Part shown: positions 1-12,779 of the stretch, in pieces
Numbering within the stretch: position 1 is the first letter of the stretch
Layout: the number at the start of each line of letters is the position of its first letter
Assembly: GCA_002749535.1 (NCBI GenBank)
Contig: MZZL01000138.1
Coordinates: forward strand, 124,001 to 188,000
DNA: 64,000 nt
Direction of reading: 5' to 3'
DNA from: Apophysomyces variabilis
Taxonomy: Eukaryota > Mucoromycota > Mucoromycetes > Mucorales > Mucoraceae
Notes under the pieces: model-generated
What the model was told of the DNA's origin: nothing
The model's input: only the letters and a program-made list of their open reading frames with translations
Databases searched by the model: none
Program-made: the position numbers and the translations under genes

Positions 1-2440
1 TAGTGTCATGTTCTGCTGCNATACTCTTCTTCACCTTCTTGTCTCATCAGGGCGAAGCGCTTCATTGTCCACAACTTGGTCTTGTTGACGTGTGCTGAAT
101 AGACGATTCGCGTTCCCAAGAGGTCTCGCTATTTGGTTCCTCCGTTGATGAAAATCTTAACCATTTCTTCGCCCAGTCTTTGACGTGCTTGGTAATCTAA
201 TCCTTGCATATCTCGTTGTGCATAAAAGCAGTAACTTCTGCTAATGCATTCAAAGCTGATACAATGAACCGAATAATACGATCCATGTCAGCAGTTCTGT
301 TGGTATCTATCTATGACTCTAGTCTTCATACCAGAGGTGTTTTGATTGTGCTGATCCGTTATATAGCTTTTTTAAAGCCAGTTCTAGTGTCATGTTCTGC
401 TGCCGAAAGATATCGAATCTGGTGTGGTTCATATTCCGTATCATCATTTTCGCCTACAGATGCTCAAATAAAACATTCAGAACCGTGCTAGAGGATGAAT
501 GGCGTTTAATATTATAATTACCTTCGGCTACTTCAGGTTCAGGAAGTTCTACTATATCTTCGTATGGAATATCCTGGTCATCTTCCACTGTCAAACGCGA
601 TAAAAAAAGTTTAGTTTGGCAAATGTAAAGAAGCTATTGTAGCAACAATGTCAGTGTCGCATAAATGTACCAAGGAAATATATCTATCACTTACGTTCTA
701 GATAAGCTTCATTGCGATACACGTCATTGTTTCCATTGCTGCAAACACATATATATAGGTCACATCAGGATCAGCTCCCCAAACATCCATATATTCCATT
801 TCCCATTCTTGGAAATCTTGGTGTGTTAGATATGATAGTCGGTCTCACTGTACAATAGGCTTGTAGAATGGGACGGACACTGCAAATCCATCAGTGGCGA
901 TATACTTTGATAAGATCATGGTAATAAAAATGAAAGGTGGTAAAAGTCCGTTAATACGCCTGAGCTTATCGATTATCCTTTCATTTCAAAACTTCTTACC
1001 CAGGCTGTTGTTTATTCTTGGTAATATCAAGTAAAATAATCGATGTATCGTTGCCATGTGCGTGATTTCCGAGTCCCACAGCACGAAGTAAAGTATTCAT
1101 ATCGTTGCTAGTAAGGAGTATGTAATTTTTGGTGAAAGACGGCTTAGGAACAAGGTTAACAAGTCGTTGTTGTTTAACAAGATGATGTAAATTGGACCGA
1201 AATGCCCTGACCATACAAGTGTTGATTGGCTTGTGGGTCGCTTAAGTATATTGCTGATTGCAATATCTGTTATTTGATTTGCTTGATCATTTCGTCTAAA
1301 ATTCGTAAAGTTTCGTCACACAAACAACTAATACGATTTTGATCCAATGGTTCATCGCTCATTATTGTATCATGTAATAAATAGCTAGAGTTGGCCACCA
1401 ACGTCGTGCCATTGTTGGAAATTCTGCAAGCTCTCTAATAACTTGAAAGCACCAAGAACGTGAAGGTTCTGTTTAGACGCTGCTGACAGTACGTATTTCT
1501 TTGTCGTTATACGCTTCAAGATGGATAGCGATATTGTATGCGTACTGCACGAATAGGTCAGCGTGACGAGAAATAACTGCTGTTGTTAATGATGCTTGTG
1601 GTTGTACTACAATCGCATCACTTTCTCGACAACATTCTTATACCAAGTCCAAAAGTTGTTGATTGCCAAGTTCGTCATTCTGGTAATACCGCAACATGGC
1701 TTGATCGAGATGTTCCCGAATGGGTCGTGAGTTGTTGCTCTCGTTCTAAGTGTAGTCCGAGATGAAACCAAAGATAAGGATGGATGAGGATAACACGTCG
1801 TCTTATCAATGAAGGGACGCGTCATGGTATGCCACATTAATGTCTGGGTAGTCGCGCAAATAGGGAGATTGTTGTCGATGGATGTCATGAAATAAGCTCC
1901 CCCAAAGAATCTAAGAGGGGCTAAAAAAGCAGTATGAAAAACACAGCCATGTCCAATGCCACCTATCGATGGAATCATTATATGTCTGAACTGAAAAGCG
2001 TTACACGCATGGACTGACCATTGTTTTTGATCAGTCGATCAAATAATCGAAAGCTTATGTCTTTTTCACTCGTTATCTATTCATATTACCATAGTAAGTC
2101 ATCATCCACCAGCTTATGCATGGTCCTTAACTGATAGGAAACTTTTCCTCAGCCAGTGAAGATCGCGAAAATACAGTAACATGGGTGAATCCATCGGTTG
2201 TTCTCATTCTATTTCATTTCTCATTATTCATTTTTTGAAGCCATATTGTTGTAAAATGCTACATCATTATTATCCTTATATTAGATCTTTGCAAGATTTG
2301 GACTATGTGCAGTAAAAGCGTGGCTCGTTTGTTTTGAACCTTTGAGCACTCTGCTACAGCACTATGTCAGCGCCAAATTTATTTCCCATCAGCGTAAACG
2401 CATTTTATAAGTGGCGCAAAAAGCAGTACCTGTACGCAAC
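1..2440 (-). mobile_element. Decayed Fanzor-type (OrfB/TnpB-like) element, copy A, truncated at window edge
   Basis: Reading the minus strand from about 2420 down to 21 gives nearly the same DNA as 20480-22870 on the plus strand, with only scattered substitutions (about 99 % by eye). Coding pieces lie at 1607-1978, 996-1214 and about 700-940, in different frames and with stops, so it does not look intact. It includes the segment ending in WGADPDVT (about 730-800), which resembles the RuvC-I stretch of Fanzor proteins. The RuvC-III and zinc-ribbon part found in copy B (23075-23386) is missing here because the copy meets an N at 20. Bases 1-19 repeat 384-402, so the true left end is unknown. 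The family assignment rests on copy B. Confidence 0.6.
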
Positions 2441-2486
2441 ACGGAGATCTCAGGGCGGGAACCGATCATAAGCATTCCTCTCCACC

Positions 2487-4029
2487 ATGACAAAACTCAC
2501 ACCTTACGGTGACTATAAGAATTCTGACCGTTTTACATTTATTTACGCTGGATGCGTTGCAGAACAGCAACGGTTAGAAAACATTAAACGCAATCGTGAA
2601 CTTTTGGAACAATTCAATTTGACAGAAGCACGAAACGCGTTACACGACACACCAACTTTAGCCCCAACACCAGCACCTGTAAAGTAAGCTAATGATCATA
2701 TCTCCCACAATGCGTATTGATATATCTGTGGAAGAATCACAACAAAGACACGGAAAACCATCGGCAAGTCTTTTTACGCGCTATACCTCGTTCAATCCTT
2801 ACCGACCCATAGCTAAACCTAAAAAGAACACGATTCCACCTCCTGTACGGAAGTCATCTCGATTGCAAGGAATTGAGCCAGCGGCCATTGAGATCGACGC
2901 GGAAAATTCGCTCGAGATACCGAAACAGCAAGTAAGATATGGAAGCTTTCCGCCTTTTGTTCTCCTACTTTATGTTTTAGCAATGCAAATTCATTCCGTG
3001 TTGTCCCTGTTACACTGTAGAGCGAACAGTTAATTGAAGAACTTTGGGATGGAAAGTTGCTAAAAGCGGACGAATATTTCGATGAAACAATTCGGCAAAA
3101 GGCTATACGTACGGATGGAAAGTTTAGAGGTACAAAAAGGGAAAGAAGGATAGCTGATCGTGGCTTGCTAAATGGGCGATTCAATTAGGCTGGATCAATC
3201 CGGAGTTGATAGAAAAGCATCAATTTGCCCTTTCAGCAGCCGAAGCATGGGAACAGAATGGAGGTGGTAAATTCTCATATAAAGATCCCTCAGGCACAGG
3301 AAAGAAAAAAACCGGTGGTCGAAGTAGTGCAAAGGTAAGTTAATTGCTAGATTTAAGTGCCCGGAGCACGTTCTCACCGGTGAATACAGGTTATTTCCCA
3401 GGCCATGTTCAAAAAGAACCCTAACATGTACTTTTATCGACATAATGAGCCTGGTGTGGTAAGCTCCTTACAAAATACAATCGGATAATTCATTGTGGAG
3501 TCTTGATCAGGAACAATGGACCGGAGATTGGACAGAAGAAGAGAAAGAAATATTTTTAAAGGTTAGCGCAGGGACTTGATTTTTGCTTATCTTAGCTAAT
3601 GATGTTGCATGCATAGGTTGCAAGAGAACATGGATGCGGAGATAAGGTATGCATTTAGGAATAGATTGAATAACACATGTGATTCAAACAAAGTAACGGA
3701 TCTAGTGGGGTATATTTGCAAGTTACATTCCGCACCGGTAAGTTATTGTTGCTTTGCTAATTCATTGCAAATTCTCATTATCAAGCGAATATTAGAGTTG
3801 GTTATCAGTGCAGCAGTAAGATCTATTTTTTTTCGAACAAAGCCACTTTGCTTATTTTTGTTAAGACTTCTATCGAAGTGAGATTCTACCCGCCGGGTTG
3901 ATATTTGACACAAATTATGAGGTGTGTTAGTGGCTAATATGAGTATACACATGTCTTACGATTGCATCTCTGCAGTACACGCCATCAGGGAGACCTATCT
4001 ATGTGGGCTCCCACCGATCTCATTCTTAG
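2487..4029 (+). CDS. SANT/Myb-domain protein, 11 exons
   Basis: A 315-residue protein is obtained from exons 2487-2683, 2748-2931, 3021-3129, 3189-3334, 3390-3458, 3511-3561, 3617-3646, 3706-3737, 3796-3815, 3866-3921 and 3976-4029. All introns are GT-AG and the sum is in frame. The N-terminus holds an ERLENI-like helix (residues about 30-45), then a basic RKSSRLQ patch. The C-terminal half is a SANT domain: WTGDWTEEEKEIF, then WGIFASYIPHR, VGYQCSN and FYRSEILPAGLIFD, with the spaced tryptophans expected of the fold. The chain ends YTPSGRPIYVGSHRSHS. SANT proteins usually bind histone tails or DNA in chromatin complexes, so a nuclear role is inferred. ATG at 2487 has a CCACC context. I do not recognise a named orthologue. 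Several exons are only 20-56 bases, so automatic predictors may miss this model. Confidence 0.7.
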
Positions 4030-5602
4030 GTAAAGGGAAAAAGGGCAAAACCCCGTTTCTGGCAGGTTATCAAGTGTTGCAAAAACACACTCAAAATGAT
4101 CGATCATCAGGAGTCAGATTAACCGGGCAAGATACACCAAATTGGATAAATAGGATGAATACACGTGTATGTTGTTCAAGGATGAATCGTCTGTGCGAGG
4201 GAGATTTGGCCTCGGATCCCTTGCATTTGTTTGTATAAGAGCCATATGGCTGCCCCTTTGTCTAGCCAGACTCGTGGCCTCTCACCCACGTTTATCGGAT
4301 GGATATGAAAAATATTTTGGAAACTTATCCCCTCAGTCTTAATTTTTACCTATACTGCCAATTTCATTGTCCTGTAAAGGTGCCCTGATTGACCATGCCT
4401 CTTGTTTGTTTATTTCTAATGATGGTAGAAGGATGGCACCATTTACTATTCACGGGACAAGGATGCAGTTGATACTAGATATTCTGAGTCCGCCACGAAA
4501 ACCGAATATCCTGGTTTCTGCCATTCAGTTTGATAATAGGTTGCACATGAAATTTGAGTGTATCGTTCTTCGTTTCCTAAACTAGCAGCTTTATTCGTTG
4601 ACGTTAATGACAATGAAAATATGGATCAGGGGATAGCTTCTTTGTCATACGCTAACTCTATAGTCGAATTTTGGCAAATGCGAAATGCAATATTATTCTT
4701 GTTTATAACAAAAAACTAAAGTCTCTTTTCACTTGGAATTTTGCCATTCATGTTAAAATACTTTATTTTTGGGTCATCTTCAATTTCAAAATATTCTAGT
4801 CAATTGGAGATCTCCAAACTGTATTGCTATTTTCGAACTAGAATAACTTCTAATTTTACACTAACAAATTGGAAAGGAAGGAAAGAAGAAAGCTACAGAG
4901 AGGAAGGGAGCCGATCATGAAGGGCAGGACACAAAAATGCAGGGTTTCCGAGGAAAAAGTTTGGAGAAAGTTGTCACGATCAGTAAAAAGGATGAAAAAG
5001 AAAAGATTCTTGTCAAGTGGATTTCACGCGGATTGGCTTCATACTTGGAAATTTCGCGGTTGTCTCCTGTTCATAGATCAAGTGAGTATGTGAGCAGGAT
5101 CACGACCAACGTCTGGTTAAATGAAGTTATCTCCTACAGAATAAAAGACCTACGCATGTACACACACAAACATACACATACACACACAAAAAGAGAGAGA
5201 GAGATCGTACTTCAAACGGAGCAGAATACATAGGGGTCTTTAGTGGATTAGATAAGTCTGGAAAATGCCCGGTATGACGAAGTAAAAAAGGGAATTACAA
5301 ACAAAACGGCAGAATATCCTATTCTCTTATTGGGGACGGGGGTTTATAGAGCGATACAGACAAAAGGGGCTCGCGCGAAGATTAATGACAAGAGATTTCT
5401 GAAGGGTCCCTTTTTCGTTATTAATATTATTATTCGGACTAATAGCATCATCATTGGGTGTGGTTCCCTCCACTTCTCTCCTATTCTCTTTTGACATAGG
5501 CGCCAGAAACAGAAACCGAGAGACATGACACATACACAGAACAAGAGATGACTGTGATATACTAGAATGAGGAAGGAGAAAATAAGGGAATTGGTAAGAT
5601 AG
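4030..5602. other. Intergenic, no supported gene
   Basis: Between the SANT gene and the Myb-like gene. A lysine-rich open stretch at 4869-5233 has no recognisable domain. A CA/GA simple repeat lies at about 5158-5204. I see no RNA gene. Confidence 0.5.
5158..5204. repeat. Simple CA/GA repeat
   Basis: Runs of ACACAC and AGAGAG dinucleotides with short interruptions. Confidence 0.8.
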
Positions 5603-5610
5603 TATAAAAA
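5603..5610 (+). promoter_or_regulatory. TATA-like box of the Myb-like gene
   Basis: TATAAAAA lies 60 bases before the ATG at 5670. It is the only such motif close to this start. Assignment is inferred from position. Confidence 0.4.
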
Positions 5611-5662
5611 GAGCAGAAACGAAGATAAATCATTTCTTTACTTTTGTAATAATTCATTCAAT

Positions 5663-5670
5663 TGACGTCA
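5663..5670. promoter_or_regulatory. Palindromic CRE-like site overlapping the start codon
   Basis: TGACGTCA is the full ATF/CREB palindrome, and its last base is the A of the ATG at 5670. bZIP factors bind this site in fungi. Whether it works here is unknown. Confidence 0.35.
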
Positions 5671-6263
5671 TGGACATTAAGAACCTTCTTTGCCCTCTTT
5701 CCAACACCAATGACAACCTTGTTTTGATCCACCCCATCGTTAAAACACCAAACACCATGCATGACAATTGGTCTTTGGCTTCCTCGACTCCCTCCGGTAG
5801 TCCTTCTTCTTCATCTTTCTCGTCACCGCCTACCTCTCCTCCTCTACAACTGATCAAACCTATCGTTCAACGACCCAAAGTGCCAACTCAGACACGTACG
5901 CCTTGGACTCCAGAAGAAGATTTGTTGCTTCAACAAGGCTACTCCCAGGGCATGTCTTGGGCCATGATTTCCTCCACCTATCTGCCGCATCGTTCCAGAG
6001 GCTGTTGCTGGGGTCGTTTTAAAACCCTGCAGGCCAAAGTAACCGAACAACGCGCATGGTCGGACGACGAAGATCAACTTCTCCTGCTCGCCATCAAGAA
6101 ACATGCAAAACTGTTTAAACACGCTTGGAAATCGGTCGCTCAAGATCTTGAAAATCGAACATGGCGAGAATGCGAGATCCGATCCACAAAAGCAAGCAGC
6201 GTGATCAGGAAAAAACAGCGATTCTCTCAATATCTCGCTCAATCTCACAAAGTTGCCATGTAA
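5670..6263 (+). CDS. Two-repeat Myb-like protein, single exon
   Basis: An uninterrupted 197-residue frame beginning MDIKNLLCPL. Residues about 45-65 form a Ser/Pro-rich linker. Two Myb/SANT-like repeats follow: one begins TPWTPEEDLLLQQGY and ends near WGRFKTL (residues about 77-120); the second begins RAWSDDEDQLLLLAI and ends near WRECEIRSTKA (about 128-175). Tryptophan spacing fits the helix-turn-helix fold, so a sequence-specific nuclear DNA-binding protein is inferred. The gene is intronless, unlike most neighbours. Upstream lie a TATA-like box and a CRE palindrome touching the ATG. I cannot name an orthologue; short Myb proteins of this type are common in early-diverging fungi. Confidence 0.75.
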   Translation: MDIKNLLCPLSNTNDNLVLIHPIVKTPNTMHDNWSLASSTPSGSPSSSSFSSPPTSPPLQLIKPIVQRPKVPTQTRTPWTPEEDLLLQQGYSQGMSWAMISSTYLPHRSRGCCWGRFKTLQAKVTEQRAWSDDEDQLLLLAIKKHAKLFKHAWKSVAQDLENRTWRECEIRSTKASSVIRKKQRFSQYLAQSHKVAM

Positions 6264-9200
6264 AAAGAAAAAATTAACTGCGGGCATGCTCCCATCCTCC
6301 TTCCTTTTTTATTTTATCTGCTCCCCTCACCTACACAACATACACACGCACAATGCCAGGCACAAACAAAACGAAAAAACGAACCCATTATTTTACTATA
6401 CAACAACTTACATCTATATATATACACACAGACACACTTTAACTCTTCTATTATTCTAATATGATCTTTTTTTTCTGTGCACATTTGTTATTTCTTTTTC
6501 TTGGGGCTTTTCGTATGCTATACATGCATGTATATAATTTTCCTCTTTCCTTTTGTTTTCTTTCTGTTAAACTGCTTTATACACTATGTTCATAGTCTCT
6601 TCCTTTTGTGATAGAAAATATCTATAATCATCTATTTAGTAAGAGGTTATATCTCCTTTTTTTATATTCTTTATTAAATAAACGATGGCTTGCTTATGTC
6701 TACTTGCAACTTCATTATCCATATAAAACAAAGTTATGCCTAGCGTCAGGGCCGTCATATAACACAATGATCAGAGCAATTTAGCAATGACCTTCTTTTA
6801 TAATGATAAAGGCGTTCACATTAGGATTTCTCGCAGAAAAAGACTTTTACCACACCATGAGCGCTTTAGAACCTGCCGTACCAGAACACTGCACATACTT
6901 TCGATATCCGGGTTTCCTCTACAGTGATTCATTACTGCTAATGTCAATACATGGTATATCCGTCCTCCTCATTGTGTCTTCAAAAAAGAATTTTGCTACG
7001 ATCGAAGACCGGCTTTGTAAGGTATAATCGGTCTCAGTTGCCTTTTGTTTCAACCTTCAGTTACATTTTCCGGCAAATCAAAGGCAATAAACGTTTCAGG
7101 CGACGTGGGAATTTAGCAAATAAAATATTTCTTATGCATACGTTGCTTCGGTATGTATCGATATTGGGTCCGTTATAGTTAGTGCTTTTCAGCCTTAGAA
7201 AAAATTTTACAAAGTATGCAAAGATACCCAGAAAACTTAAACGAAATCAGCCTTATTCGTCATAACTAGGTTAGTCGTCTCTGTTCTTGTCGGTAAGATT
7301 CCAACTACGCTTAATAGAAAAAATATTAAGGTATATTGGTCCTTGCACCCTGGGAAGCACGGGTTCCTTATAGTCTCCGCCATTCTCATTGAGCTATGCA
7401 ACAGAAAATAGATCAATGTTACACTTTGTAGCGGATATCGAAATTTGAATCCCTGAAGTGCTATCTTAGTCGATCAAACTATCATCTATAGTGTTATAAG
7501 AAACCAAACGATAGTGCCACCAGTTGTGTTACAATTATGTGGTTATTGCAGCTAAATCACAGTTGGATCCAATAGATCTTCAGTTGCATCTCCGGAACCT
7601 GAACTTAAACCGGTAAAAACAGGGAAGGAATGCCCTACGTCCTGAGAAAAGAAAGCAAAGAAAAAAGACAAAGCAGAGTTCCAATGTAAGATCCCAACAA
7701 GAAAAGAAGTCCCAAGGTATGTCCATGAAACGCTGCGTACGAGTCTTACAAAAGCAAAACTTCCCCAAATCAAAAATTACAGCTTTAATTATTCCCCAAT
7801 TGCAGAGTACGATCGACGATACAGAAATCACCGCTCCAGCAAAACCTAGTCCGAAGTTTATTTCCGTTCCATTATTGGTTTCAATATTGTCTTTCAAAAT
7901 TATTACACAAACCAAAAATTACTGGGTACCTGTTCTTGGTTCAGTTTTGCCGACTAAATTCGGACTGACGCAGCTTGTCTCATGTCAATGCACATATTCG
8001 GATTTTTTTTTTCATTGCGGTATGTATGATTGCATCTCCATAAAATAACGAGAAATCCCTATGAATTACCGCTGTGACTAAATATAAACAAGAATCATTA
8101 AAATGTGCTTACACAGGCTTCTTAACTTCCCGTTTTTCAAAGGTTAAAACGGTAGATATAGATTTTCTTGTTTCGATTACCAGCACGTTGACGATGATAG
8201 GTTTTGAATGCAATGGTGGGACACGGAATTGTCCACCGTTCAACTAGTGGATAAAATGAAATGGTGTGCACCGTTCTCGAGACTAAAAGACGTAAAAAAT
8301 GACACATGACTTGTGCGCCGTGCGGGATTGTGAAAGCTTCGTAGAGACCGCAGACATCGCAGTTTAACAAACAAGTGATGCAAAGCTCCGGCAAAGCTGA
8401 GGCAAAGCTGATAGCCTGCAGGGAGAATTGAACTTCTATACTACAACTTCCCACTCAGACTTGGTTCGCCCTGCTTCTACTCTGGTTCTAACCGTCTAGG
8501 GTTAATTACTCCGGGCCATAGAACATGACTTTCTCCCTCACCCCACGCTCTCCCTTGCTCTATGCATCTACTTGATGTTGCACATTTCCATTGCACGGTT
8601 TAATACCTGCGCTAGTGCACCCTAGAGAGAAACACGTTTCAGAAGAGAAAGGACATACTTTGACGGAATAAAGCGGCAAAACGCGCATGAGAAACACACC
8701 GATTAGCCTTTTCTATCCTATAAAAAGCAATTCATAGATATTTAAAAACCAGCGTATTTCTGTATGATATAAAATGGATTGGAAACCTGTCGCTTATAGC
8801 ACCATTGCCGAGAAAATATGAAAAACGATGATGGTCGGTGATGCTTTGTGGTTTTCATCCTAGTCACATGTTGACCTGGTGGATAATCCAAGGGATAGCT
8901 GTGTTCGCGCGAAACGTTGCTATTGCAGATTGAACAGGCTTTTAGCGTCGCAACTGTGACAATCCTTGGCTTCTATTTGTACTCTATGTCCCTGACCTCC
9001 TCAAACTTTAAAGATACTTTCCAAGCGAAGGAATAAATCCAAATGTCTGCTATAATTAAACTTGAACTCATCATTTGCCAGTTTGGGAGAAATTTCTTCT
9101 TGATACCATTTCTTGTTCAAAGATAATCCAGATCTGCCAGTGGGAACTTATCCATTGACAAGTCTCCCAAACTGTAAGATACTACATATCTATTGATCTT

Positions 9201-11147
9201 GACCTATACCTCTGCATACAAAGCTCAACATGAGAACTACATGATTATTTTGTTTCTTGCTTCTACTAAACGTATCGAAGCTTGTGGCTCTAACAGTGTC
9301 TTTACTCTGTTTTGTCTTATCTCATTCCCCGATAAGCTTGTGTTAGTTCTAATATACTAGCATCTTTGATATAGACATCTACCTCTAGGCTGATTACAAT
9401 CTTATCGTTTTAAAAACAGCATTTTCATAATTTTGCTCTTTTTCAATGCATTCATGAAAAAGTTCTCACGCCGACAAACTAACATGGGATTGATTACTCA
9501 TATTTATAAACATGCAGAAATGGCCCATGACGCAAACGAGTTTTTACAAGAACTTGCATCCCATTCTTGGTTTAACACTTGGAAGGGAAACACATATGCA
9601 AACGCTTCACGTAAAATGTGCGCTTTCCCATTTTAATAAGCAAGAAACTGTTGGGGTCATCTGTGAGGGTTTCCTGTGTTTCTCTTGCCGTGTACATTCT
9701 TTCCCACAGAACGATATATCTGAGACCGTAAGAAAAAGGAGTTGATCATTGTTGTCATGGTGAAAAGGTAGCTAAGAGATGATACTTATTTAGTCACATT
9801 GCTCTTTTCGTAAAGACAATCAACTTTCTTTTGGCTGACTGTGCACGGTCCCGTATTCTGCTGTAGAGAACGAAAAGCCAAGCTAAGCGAGAGAAAAGAA
9901 TTGACTTTTTGGTTGAGTTCCCGTACTATGGGATACGGCATGATGATTTTGAACTTAAAATATGGTCATTTTTATGAGCGGCCATTCTATTACCTATGTA
10001 TCACGTAACGATAGCGTTCAGGTTACACAAGACTTTGGTGGGCACCATTTATCTTTTTGTGCCACCGATTCGAAGATTATGAAGACAAGATTTGTTCTGA
10101 AGCCGAACCATCAATTTTCGTTATCCATCGTGCTGTTTTTCTTACCTAAGGACTTGGTACGCTCCGTGTTATCCTGTAAGTGAGAAGAACTGCATGCCCT
10201 AAGCCATAAAACCGCCTAGTTGCAGAGCTTTTTCTCTTTGGCTCTCTTGTTGATAAGATGCAGTCCTTGAACCTATAAGAACGCAATAAATTAAATTTGA
10301 TCGCCGTGATACCGTTCGTTCATCGTACCATGACTTCGGCGCCAATATTGCGAGCTTATGTGTATCAATTTTTCTATTTACATAGGGATACTCCGTTGCA
10401 GAACGCGGATCACACTTCAGCTCTGAATTTGAATGCATTTACAAACATGGACTCGGGAATGCGATCTTTTTTTTTGTTTATCTACAGTTGACTGAGTACA
10501 ATAAGCCAAAATATTTAATTGGCGCTTTCTCTCTCAGTGTTTACGTCTAGTCAATGGGCTACAGATTCTACCAACAAACAAACCTAAAATTCGTCGCACG
10601 GGATATATGTAACAGATTGCTTTTTTTTTTGCAAGGGTTCCTTTCCTGGTTTCCTTTTTGTGTTTTCAGGAATGTGCCTTCTTCTGAGGTAAGGAGAGAA
10701 GGAGGGAAAAGATGAACCAAGATAAAAGCCTGGCTGGATCAATGCAGCAGTTCATCTCCGACAAATTGTGCTCCCTGATTTTCCTCTTCATGTGGGAATA
10801 GACTTTGGAACGGCACGACAAGAAGAGCATCAAGATACGTATTGGATTTTTGTATTGTTCATCTATAGTTATTGCATTCTATGGTAGCCCTAACGTAAAG
10901 TTACCGAAAATGATCAGAGTTTGCCCGATTTCATCATGCAGCCGACGGTAACACGATACATCATTTCCTGTTGACGATTCCATGCGTTTCCCGTCGTCTA
11001 GTCCAAGAGATTTTCCCCCCACACATTTTTATACCTTTTTTGACCGTAACTTATGGGTAACACAACATGCTTGTGATATGCCCAGCCTAAAAAAACCTTA
11101 TATAGCCCATCTTTCTTTTTGCTTTCTCTTTTTTTTTATGATGATTT
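6264..11147. other. Long intergenic stretch, no supported gene
   Basis: About 4.9 kb. 6264-6720 is T-rich and probably 3' untranslated sequence of the Myb-like gene. Short open frames at 7719-8048, 8137-8454 (minus), 9433-9636 and 10982-11197 show no domain and no convincing exon chain. A tiny HSP70-like motif near 10790 is discussed under rejected items. Confidence 0.5.
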
Positions 11148-12779
11148 ATGAACGATCACCCTACAGAGTCCACGTTTTGGAGGATATGCGACAGTGAACA
11201 ACGTTGCTACTGCGACTGGCGCATGACCATCACAGGTTGCGAAGGATACGAAGCAGCGAAAATCATGTATATTGTCCAGGCTGCTTTGTCAGGCTTTGTT
11301 TCCATCGTTGGTAAGAGCAACAAAAAAGAATCTAGTTTTTTTCGCGCGCTTGGCACTTCTGAAAACTTGACTTCTCTTTTTTTTTTTTTATCGAAATAGC
11401 CATTATCCTGTTATACTGGCGAATATGTTACAAACATCAAACCATGTTTGACTTTAGGGCTGGTTTCATACGGCCGAAGCCTATTGAATCCATGGGGTTA
11501 TTTGGCGTGCTTTTCAACCTCCGTATGTAAAACACTTAGGCACAACAATAAAGAAAAGGTATACTAACCTCCCGTCTTTCTTACTTACAGTTCGTATGGC
11601 CCATTCCATCATTTGTATTACAGACGTTCTTCCAAACCCAATTTTCAGATCCTGTAGGTTTGACGATAAATGTTGTATAACGTTATTTATTCAATGTTTT
11701 CTACCCAAAGTTATGTTTGAGCTTTCATGGCAATTTGGTTTTTGCGCGCTGGCGTGTTACTTGTTTGGAACAGCTCATACTCTATCTGATGTATGGCAAC
11801 TTTTCTGTGGATTTAAAAGAAAATCTGTTGTATTAACTCTCTCTTTATCATTAGACCAGTGCCACCATTTACACCGTCTGGGTCAGGTCACCCGCCATTA
11901 TCGATACCATCTGTGTGCTAGTCATCACGTTACCATTTATTACCAATACCATATGTTCTCTATTGGCCGGTATGTACGCGGAGCAAGGTGACATTGCCAG
12001 CGCAAAAACATACACAAGTGCAATATACTACCTTTGGTCTTTTTACACTGCATTTCTTGGACTATTGATTGTATTCGCTGGTGTCAGACTGATACGACTC
12101 TTACACTATCATCTGGAAATGCAGACGGACCTGCGCGTCAATGGCGCCAAAATTAAAACGGGTGTCTTGAAAGTCAAAATTGTCGTTCTTGGAGGAGCAG
12201 TCTGTTTATGGCTATATGCCATTATCGCTGCGATGTACGCTGCCTTTCGAGAGCCGATCACAAAGTCTATACTGGTTGTTGTGCCTATATCTATCGTATG
12301 GATGTACGTGGGTGCTATTACGACTTTAATGATTGAATTTGCTGTCATCCTAAGGTAAGGCGAACCCTACGACTCGTTCGTATGGGCTTGAATCTTATTG
12401 ACCTGCTTCTTTTCTTCTTTTTAATAGTCCTCAAATGGCTAAAGCACTTGTCAATCTGTCGTTTGGATCGTATACGAGTGATACGCAAACGGATCCATTG
12501 GAGAGTGTTACCCTTAGTCAGAATGAGGACATGTTTACATCGTTCGAACTTGCCAGTACATCCAAACCACACGGTACAGAGTGGAATAAAGCGCAGTACG
12601 AAAGCGAATCAAGTAAACTAGAAAAGGATCGTATACAGTACAACACAGTTACCCGAAAACAACATCATTGTTTCATGCATCACGCGGAAAGAAGTGTGGA
12701 TATAACAGAATCACAGATATCGTCCATCTTCAATGGATCCACTACATCGGGCATCCACCTAACCAACGCTACCCGGTGA
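11148..12779 (+). CDS. Seven-transmembrane protein, family member 1
   Basis: Six exons (11148-11310, 11400-11522, 11591-11653, 11711-11790, 11855-12354, 12428-12779) encode 426 residues. The short N-terminus has a cysteine cluster (WRICDSEQRCYCDWRM), probably extracytoplasmic. Seven hydrophobic segments follow: after KIMY; around ESMGLFGVLFNL; FGFCALACYLFG; IDTICVLVITLPFITNTI; YYLWSFYTAFLGLLIVFAG; KIVVLGGAVCLWLYAI; and SIVWMYVGAITTLMIEFAVI. A hydrophilic Ser/Thr-rich tail of about 110 residues ends the protein. The topology is receptor-like, but I see no signature of a named GPCR or transporter family, so function is unknown. Intron positions and phases match the paralogues at 16545 and 24154, showing common descent. 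Confidence 0.75.

Noticed and set aside
204..491. 95-codon frame on the plus strand (and its mirror near 22428-22694)
   Set aside because: Antisense to the Fanzor copies and present only because the DNA is repeated.
3924..4238. 104-codon frame after the SANT gene
   Set aside because: Its first part is an intron and the last SANT exon in another frame; no domain of its own.
4869..5233. Lysine-rich frames as a gene
   Set aside because: Two frames look equally good, no domain is visible and they run into a simple repeat.
10775..10850. HSP70-like phosphate motif (PLHVGIDFGTA)
   Set aside because: Only about ten residues fit; the following residues do not continue the fold and no other HSP70 piece is nearby.
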